A stretch of 64,000 bases of DNA from Halorubrum sp. CSM-61 (GTDB lineage Archaea > Halobacteriota > Halobacteria > Halobacteriales > Haloferacaceae). The notes beneath the pieces were generated by a model. That model saw only the letters and a program-made list of their open reading frames with translations. It made no database searches and was not told the origin of the DNA. The position numbers and the translations under genes are program-made. Each line of letters starts with the position of its first letter. The stretch's first letter is position 1. Shown here one piece after another: positions 60,401-64,000 of the stretch. Location of the stretch: assembly GCF_003781945.1 (NCBI RefSeq), contig NZ_RJJW01000004.1, forward strand, positions 184,658 through 248,657, given 5' to 3'.

Positions 60401-60576
60401 CACGCCGTGCCGAGGTGCATCTGGCCGGAGGTGTACGGCGGGCCGTCCACGAAGAAGAAGGGCGGGTCGTCGGCGTGCGCCTCCTTCGCCGCCTCGTAGG
60501 CGTCCATCTCGTCCCAGTACTCGTCGACCCCGGACTCGACGTCCGCGGGCGCGTACTGGTCGTCGATCTCGTCCAT
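57424..60576 (-). CDS. ileS: Isoleucine--tRNA ligase
   Basis: 1050 residues of class Ia synthetase. The HIGH-like motif is MHLGTAWNK (HLGT at 54-57) in VDGPPYTSGQMHLGTAW. KMSKS is at 603-607 in GRKMSKSVGN. An editing domain lies between (GLVHSAPGHGEEDF, WRCDTGIIQLVTDQWFIS). An anticodon-binding region and C-terminal domain with a Glu/Asp-rich composition follow. No duplicated or shortened domain is noted. Single gene, opposite to the DUF371 gap, with start at 60576. Confidence 0.95.
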   Translation of the reverse strand: MDEIDDQYAPADVESGVDEYWDEMDAYEAAKEAHADDPPFFFVDGPPYTSGQMHLGTAWNKTLKDAILRHKRMTGHRVTDRPGYDMHGLPIEVKVEEELGFENKRDIEEYGMEPFIEKCKEFALENRAAMDEDFKSIGVWMDWENPYETIDPEYMEAAWWAFSEVADNGLVEQGKRSVSQCPRCETGLANNEVEYEDVEDPSIYVKFPLADREGSLVIWTTTPWTIPANTFVAVDEDLTYNAVRAEKGGEEELLYVAAECVEDVLQEGRYEGYEVEAELTGDELVGWAYDHPLADRVAEYPDFEGAGRVYAADYVEADRTGLVHSAPGHGEEDFHRGTELGLEIYCPVGPNGEFAEAAGEYAGQFVRDANDDIVDDLVADGHMLAHGTVEHSYGHCWRCDTGIIQLVTDQWFISITDVKEDLLDNMEESEWHPQWARDNRFRDFIQDAPDWNVSRQRYWGIPIPIWVPEDAEAGNLDEDMIVIGTREELADRVEEDVDPETIDLHRPAVDDLTVVEDGTTYRRVEDVFDVWLDSSVASWGTLGYPSDEAAHDELWPADFIVEAHDQTRGWFWSQLGMGTAAVDQVPYEEVLMHGFANDENGRKMSKSVGNIVTPEEAIERAGRDPLRTYLLSHDQQGVDLAFEWDGLGELQGKLNILWNVFRFPLEYMDLDGYDPAEADLSDGELELVDEWVLSRLQSVETEVEEAWADYRVSDAVNAVIEFVTQDVSRFYVKAVRDRMWEESDSASKRGAYATLATVLDETTRLLAPIAPYMTERMYQTLDGEATTVHQLDYPEPDDDLRDPQLERDVTVLRDVEEAAANARQQAGRKLRWPVPRVVVESDDEDVTAAVDRLSALIAERVNAREVTVTDAFDELVETAEPQMGAIGPAFGADAQKVMEAVQGAPRAAVEGGEVTVDGEPVDLDDEMVEYVAEPPEHVSGADFDGGAVYVDTSLTPEIESEGYARDVIRRIQEMRKELDLDVEARIRVGVAVDDDRIAEFVDDHADLIAGEVRADAWIDDPSDAADADGGLVEEWEVEGVAVTIGIEPVA

Positions 60577-60743
60577 ACGGATCGGTCTTGGTGCGGATAT
60601 TTGAATACGACGGAGTTACGTGCCTGAGTCAGCGACCTCTGTGACACGGATTGGCAGGGGGTGCGGTGAACGGCTCGAACGGGCGGTCGATCCCGTGCGA
60701 TCTCGATGTTCTCGCTCGTGTATGCCGTTTCGAGACGCTCACA

Positions 60744-61256
60744 TCATTCGGCGGGGTCGACTTCCAACCGCAGCGTCAGGGGCGCGCCCGCCGCGAGCGC
60801 GGCCACGAGGTCGCGGTCGAGGTCCGCGGCGGCCCCGTCGCCGTCGACGAAGACGGTGCGCTCGTCGTCGGTGTAGTCGCTGGTCCGACCGACCATCGAC
60901 CGGTCGTCGAGGAGCGCGAGGCCGGGGTCGCCGCGGCCGACGATCTCGTCGACGTGGGACGGATCCTTGAGACCGACCGCGTCGTCACCCGGCTCGCCGA
61001 CCGCGAACGTCGCCGTGATCGTCGCGTCCGCGGCCTGGCACGCCTCGCGGAACTCGGGGGCGAAGTCGCGGGGCGCGCGGTCGGCCTCGACGCCGACGAT
61101 GCAGTCGCCCGCGGGGGTGAGCCAGTCGTCGGTCGTGAGCTCGACGGTGCTCGCGTGCTCGGCGGTGACGTGCTCGTGGCCGACCGCGCGGACGACCTCG
61201 ACGAAGGGGTCGTCGTCGACGAGGGAGTCGTCGCTCTCGGCGTCTGCGTCGCTCAT
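60744..61256 (-). CDS. DUF371-family protein
   Basis: 170 residues. VVRAVGHEHVTAEHASTVELTTDDWLTPAGDCIVGVEADRAP is characteristic of archaeal DUF371, followed by ATITATFAVGEPGDDAVGLKDPS and the final RLEVDP. No catalytic residues are established. An N-terminal acidic tail of about 15 residues. It is cotranscribed-looking with the downstream ileS direction but 167 bases separate them. Confidence 0.75.
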   Translation of the reverse strand: MSDADAESDDSLVDDDPFVEVVRAVGHEHVTAEHASTVELTTDDWLTPAGDCIVGVEADRAPRDFAPEFREACQAADATITATFAVGEPGDDAVGLKDPSHVDEIVGRGDPGLALLDDRSMVGRTSDYTDDERTVFVDGDGAAADLDRDLVAALAAGAPLTLRLEVDPAE

Positions 61257-61320
61257 TGTCGTCCGGTCGGCGGCGGCGCGACAAGTGGCTACCGTCTCGG
61301 GCCGGGCGGACGGCGACGGC

Positions 61321-62151
61321 TCAGACGTCGGCGCCCTCGGCGAGGGCGGGGATCAGCCGGGCGGGGTTCTTGGCGAACACGCGGCGCATCAGGTCCTCGG
61401 AGACGTCGAGGGTGAGCACCTCCATCACGCCGACGTTCGGGTGCACGTCGGGCGCGCCGGAACCGAAGAGGACGCGGTCCGGGTGCTCTAAGACGCCGCG
61501 TTCGAGCACCTCGCGGTACCGCACGGCGCTCGTCTCGACGTACAGCCGGTCGTACTCCTCCAACAGGTCGAGCGTCTCGTTCATCAGATCCGCGTCGAGG
61601 GGGTAGCCGCCGAAGCTGGCGAGCACGACCGGCATGTCGTACCCGAGCAGCTCGCGCTCGACCGCCTCCGGCGGGAACTCCCTGCCGGCGTGGACGATCA
61701 CCGGGAGGTCGGCGTCCTCCAGCCGGGTGAGCACGTCCTCGTTCGGGAGCCCGTCCGCGTGCGGGACGAGGGTGAACCCGTGGAACCGGTCGTCGTAGGA
61801 GTACTGCTCGACGTCGTCGGGGCGGGCGTGGTGATCGTCGCGCTCGGCGCGGAGGTTCCGGACCGCGGAGACGGGGCCGCTTCCCGGGTCTCGGGGGCCG
61901 TTGAGGCGGGCGAACGCGACGAACGGGCGGTCGATCGAGAGCCGCGCCACCGCGTTGTTCGCCCGGAGGTAGCTCCGACCGGGCGCGCGCCGGCCCGGGC
62001 TCGCGACCGCGCGAACGACGCCGGCCTGCAGCATTTCGCGTTCCAACAGCTCGGGGGAGACGTCCCGGCCGTGGGTCGCGACCGACGACTCGTCGGGGTC
62101 GAGCGTCGCCCGCGTGTCGACGATCCGGAAGTCGTGTTCGAGCCCGAGCAT
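61321..62151 (-). CDS. Amidohydrolase-like protein lacking the HxH motif
   Basis: 276 residues of TIM-barrel amidohydrolase-2 type. LPVIVHAG and RVLFGSGAPDVHP resemble metal sites of the family, and FVAFARLNGPRDPG a barrel strand. The usual N-terminal DxHxH is replaced by VDTRATLDP, so a two-metal centre cannot form there. It may bind one metal, or act as a non-catalytic relative. It sits between the DUF371 gene and the GTPase gene on the same strand with short gaps. Confidence 0.65.
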   Translation of the reverse strand: MLGLEHDFRIVDTRATLDPDESSVATHGRDVSPELLEREMLQAGVVRAVASPGRRAPGRSYLRANNAVARLSIDRPFVAFARLNGPRDPGSGPVSAVRNLRAERDDHHARPDDVEQYSYDDRFHGFTLVPHADGLPNEDVLTRLEDADLPVIVHAGREFPPEAVERELLGYDMPVVLASFGGYPLDADLMNETLDLLEEYDRLYVETSAVRYREVLERGVLEHPDRVLFGSGAPDVHPNVGVMEVLTLDVSEDLMRRVFAKNPARLIPALAEGADV

Positions 62152-62250
62152 CTACCGGTCCCTCTCAGCGGATCCGCATGTGCCTGTCGGTCTCACACTC
62201 GCCTCTCGACGCCGTCTTCGTCCGCCCTCGTCCGGTCCCCGTCCATTCCC

Positions 62251-63438
62251 TCACGGCCCCGCGGTCGAGACGATCTTCACCACGTCACCCTCCGAGAGCT
62301 CGTGGCCCTCGCCGATCCGACGTGAAGAGCGCGCGTCGACCGCGTGGAGGTACCCCTCGCCGATGTCGGTGTGGACCGCGTACGCCAGGTCCGGCGGGGT
62401 CGCCCCCGAGGGGAGGAGAAAGGCGTCGGGAAGGACGGTCCCGGTCCCGTCCGTCCACTTGGAGGCGTCCTGTACCGGGTAGACCGTGATCCGGTCGAGT
62501 AGGTCGTAGACCGCCGCGTTCAGCGCGGTCTGGACCCCCGTCCCGCCGTGTTCGGCCATCGCGTCGCGGATCGCCTCCAGCCCCTCGCGCTGCCCCTCCG
62601 AGACGTCGCCGACCACGTCGAACCCCTCGTCGCCCGGGTCGTAGTCGACGACGCCGGCCTCGGCGGCGCGGCGCAGCGCGAGCTCGCCGTCGGCCGTGGC
62701 CGGGACCACCGGCTTGTCCGTCCCCTCGCGGAGCCGGTCGATCGCGCCCTCGGGCGCGGCGTCGACCTTGTTGGCGACGACGACGATCGGCTTGGTCCGG
62801 CGCCGGATCGCCCGCGCGAGCGCCTCGCGGTCGTCGTCGGTCCACGTCTTCGGGTCGTCGGGGTACTCCAGATCGCGGAGGACCGCCGTCACGTCGTGCT
62901 CCGTCGCGCCGAAGCCGGTCAGCAGGTCGGTGACCGCCGCCTCCAGGTCGAAGTCGGGCGAGCGGGACTGGCGCTCGACGCCCTCCCAGTTGCGGTCGAC
63001 GATCCCCGCGAGCCACAGGTCCATCTCCTCCTCGATGAAGTCCACGTCGTCGAGGGGGTCGTGCGCCCCCACCTCTACGGGTTCGCCCTCCGCGTTCGTC
63101 GCCCCCGAGGCGTCGACGACGTTGAGAACAACGTCGGCGTTGGTCAGCTCGTCGAGGAACTGGTTGCCGAGGCCCTTCCCCTCGTGGGCGCCCGGAACCA
63201 GTCCGGCCACGTCGAGGAGCTCGACGGGGACGTACCGCTTCCCGTCGCGGCAGTTCTCGTTGCCGCACCGCTCGTCCCGGTCGAGACAGGGGCACTCGGT
63301 GCGGACGTGGGTCACCCCGCGGTTGGCGTCTATCGTCGTGAACGGGTAGTTCGCCACGTCGACGTCGGCCATCGTGGCGGCGGTGTAGAAGGTGGACTTG
63401 CCAGCGTTCGGCTTGCCCGCCAGCGCGACCGTGATCAT
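62251..63438 (-). CDS. YchF/Obg-related GTPase (redox-regulated ATPase type)
   Basis: 395 residues. P loop ALAGKPNAGKSTFYTAAT (GKPNAGKST at about 8-16), PFTTIDANRG switch region, VELLDVAGLVPGAHEGKGLGNQFLDEL (G3 DxxG), NKVDAAPEG (G4 NKVD) and a C-terminal TGS-like domain (YAVHTDIGEGYLHAVDARSSRRIGEGHELSEGDVVKI). A Cys-rich CPCLDRDERCGNENCRDGK inside the G domain is typical of the archaeal members. It likely binds ribosomal or translation-related partners. Confidence 0.88.
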   Translation of the reverse strand: MITVALAGKPNAGKSTFYTAATMADVDVANYPFTTIDANRGVTHVRTECPCLDRDERCGNENCRDGKRYVPVELLDVAGLVPGAHEGKGLGNQFLDELTNADVVLNVVDASGATNAEGEPVEVGAHDPLDDVDFIEEEMDLWLAGIVDRNWEGVERQSRSPDFDLEAAVTDLLTGFGATEHDVTAVLRDLEYPDDPKTWTDDDREALARAIRRRTKPIVVVANKVDAAPEGAIDRLREGTDKPVVPATADGELALRRAAEAGVVDYDPGDEGFDVVGDVSEGQREGLEAIRDAMAEHGGTGVQTALNAAVYDLLDRITVYPVQDASKWTDGTGTVLPDAFLLPSGATPPDLAYAVHTDIGEGYLHAVDARSSRRIGEGHELSEGDVVKIVSTAGP

Positions 63439-63499
63439 GGTGGTGCGTCGCGGCCGCGCGAAAAGCGCCTTTCGGTCGGTCGCGAGGACACGGTGGGGA

Positions 63500-63799
63500 G
63501 ATAAATGACATCAAGCGATGTGGTGGCGCGTGCGAGGTCGCCGGCAGCGAAGCCGCCGGCTGCTAGAGGGACCTTCGGTCCCTCGCTGGAGTCGGTGGTC
63601 CGGAGCGAAGCGGAGGGCCACCCACGAGGCTGGGGAGGCGTGAGGCTGCGGTGCTGTGCGGAGTGGGACTCAAAGGGGCAGCCGTGAGGACGAAGCACGC
63701 CGCAGCGAGGGAGCGAACGAAGTGAGCGACCGAGTGAGGCGCGCAACAAGATACGCGAGTCCTCACGGCTGGGGCTTTGGAGGTGTTCGTCTCCGTTTG
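63500..63799 (-). repeat. Dispersed structured element, copy F (candidate ncRNA, interrupted upstream)
   Basis: Reverse-oriented copy. The main hairpin pairs 63671-63675 with 63775-63779, has a GGG/GGG loop, then 63679-63691 with 63759-63771 (13 bp perfect, arm TGAGGAC unlike other copies). The GTGGGTGGCCC/GGACCACCGAC hairpin is imperfect, and GCCGGC...GCCGGC is the third. The GGGGCTTTGGAGGTGTTC end is at 63772-63789, then the sequence changes to an insertion-sequence terminus at about 63800. The expected upstream TTATAA box is absent, apparently replaced by the insertion. Confidence 0.8.
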
Positions 63800-64000
63800 G
63801 GCCCTGTCGAAATCCTATTTTCAGACATGTTCTCGTCTGAACAGTCGGTCGCTGAAGCCTGCGTATTGTTCCTTTCTTCCAGACATATCGGACTATCTTG
63901 TCTTTGCTCGGTCGCGTTAAGTTTGGCGTGAATTGTGGTAGACTGCGAGGGCTTCGAGCCAATTTTGAGCTGTCTCGAACGCGACATTGCTGAAACTATT
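63800..64000 (-). mobile_element. Terminal part of an IS6-like insertion sequence
   Basis: GGCCCTGTCGAAATCC at 63800-63815 resembles the end sequence of IS6-family elements (GG-CTGT-GAAA pattern). It is followed by an AT-richer tract and, on the minus strand, the last codons of a transposase-like frame. The element continues outside the window. The family call rests on the end motif only. Confidence 0.5.
63917..64000 (-). CDS. Transposase C-terminus (partial)
   Basis: 27 codons then TAA at 63917-63919, reading NSFSNVAFETAQNWLEAL and ending AVYHNSRQT. The aromatic, Asn/Gln-rich ending WLEALAVYHNSRQT looks like the last helix of an IS transposase and is encoded with lower GC than the chromosomal genes. 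The start lies beyond the window. IS6-like or IS5-like are both possible. Confidence 0.5.
   Translation of the reverse strand, partial: NSFSNVAFETAQNWLEALAVYHNSRQT

Noticed and set aside
1..64000. Replication origin or rRNA operon
   Set aside because: No orc/cdc6 gene, origin-box repeats or rRNA sequence were recognised anywhere in the window.

Overview
The window is chromosomal DNA from a halophilic archaeon (class Halobacteria). The evidence is very high GC with G/C third positions, strongly acidic proteins, TATA-like boxes about 25 bases ahead of start codons that often lack a Shine-Dalgarno sequence, and haloarchaeal marker genes: ftsZ1-secE-spt5, archaeosortase A with a PGF-CTERM substrate, archaeal dtdA, dphB, a PurN-AICAR transformylase fusion and an HEWDINGTF small protein. 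A Halorubrum-like genome is my guess from general appearance, not something I can prove here.

Layout. 1-5.9 kb: end of an unknown gene, type II NADH dehydrogenase-like protein, HTH regulator, arginase, zinc-finger protein, PHP protein, membrane hydrolase. 6-15.7 kb: aminotransferase/thioesterase pair, flavin oxidoreductase, a first 2-oxoacid:ferredoxin oxidoreductase (probably korAB), geranylgeranyl-reductase-like flavoprotein, acyl-CoA dehydrogenase, GAF histidine kinase. 16.3-22.4 kb: divergent purine genes (purN-purH fusion, purB), zinc ribbon, sensor-domain membrane protein, two tandem membrane hydrolases. 22.4-26.9 kb: a lower-GC island next to tRNA-Ala(GGC). It carries a HExxH protein coupled to a 615-residue proline-rich/coiled protein and a frameshifted Tat lipoprotein. 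27-35 kb: SRPBCC protein, ABC exporter, large glutamate synthase. 35-45 kb: a mosaic PGF-CTERM surface glycoprotein, lipoprotein, membrane proteins, HNH-like protein, phosphodiesterase, PhzF protein, Na+/Ca2+ exchanger. 45-57 kb: dtdA, ftsZ1, secE, spt5, artA, MgtC/DUF4010 protein, two CBS proteins, dphB, a second oxidoreductase (probably porAB) and an Lrp regulator. 57-64 kb: acetyltransferase, ileS, DUF371, amidohydrolase-like protein, YchF-type GTPase, and the end of an insertion sequence.

The most unusual signal is a family of six dispersed intergenic elements (copies A-F, near 1.6, 7.8, 15.9, 27.8, 45.1 and 63.6 kb). Each has fixed blocks (CCTCCAAAGCCCCAG and CCCCTTTGAGTCCC) framing a long hairpin. 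Its inner arm sequence differs among most copies yet pairs perfectly over 9-20 bp, with a constant 3x3 CCC/CCC internal loop below it. Two further hairpins also change sequence while keeping pairing. Most copies have a TATA-like TTTATAA or CTTATAT box 20-31 bases upstream of the CCTCC block, some in tandem. This looks like an uncharacterised structured RNA or RNA-like repeat family. Other notable points are the tRNA-associated island, the chimeric surface glycoprotein together with its archaeosortase, and a repeated GTACACAC site over the glutamate synthase start.
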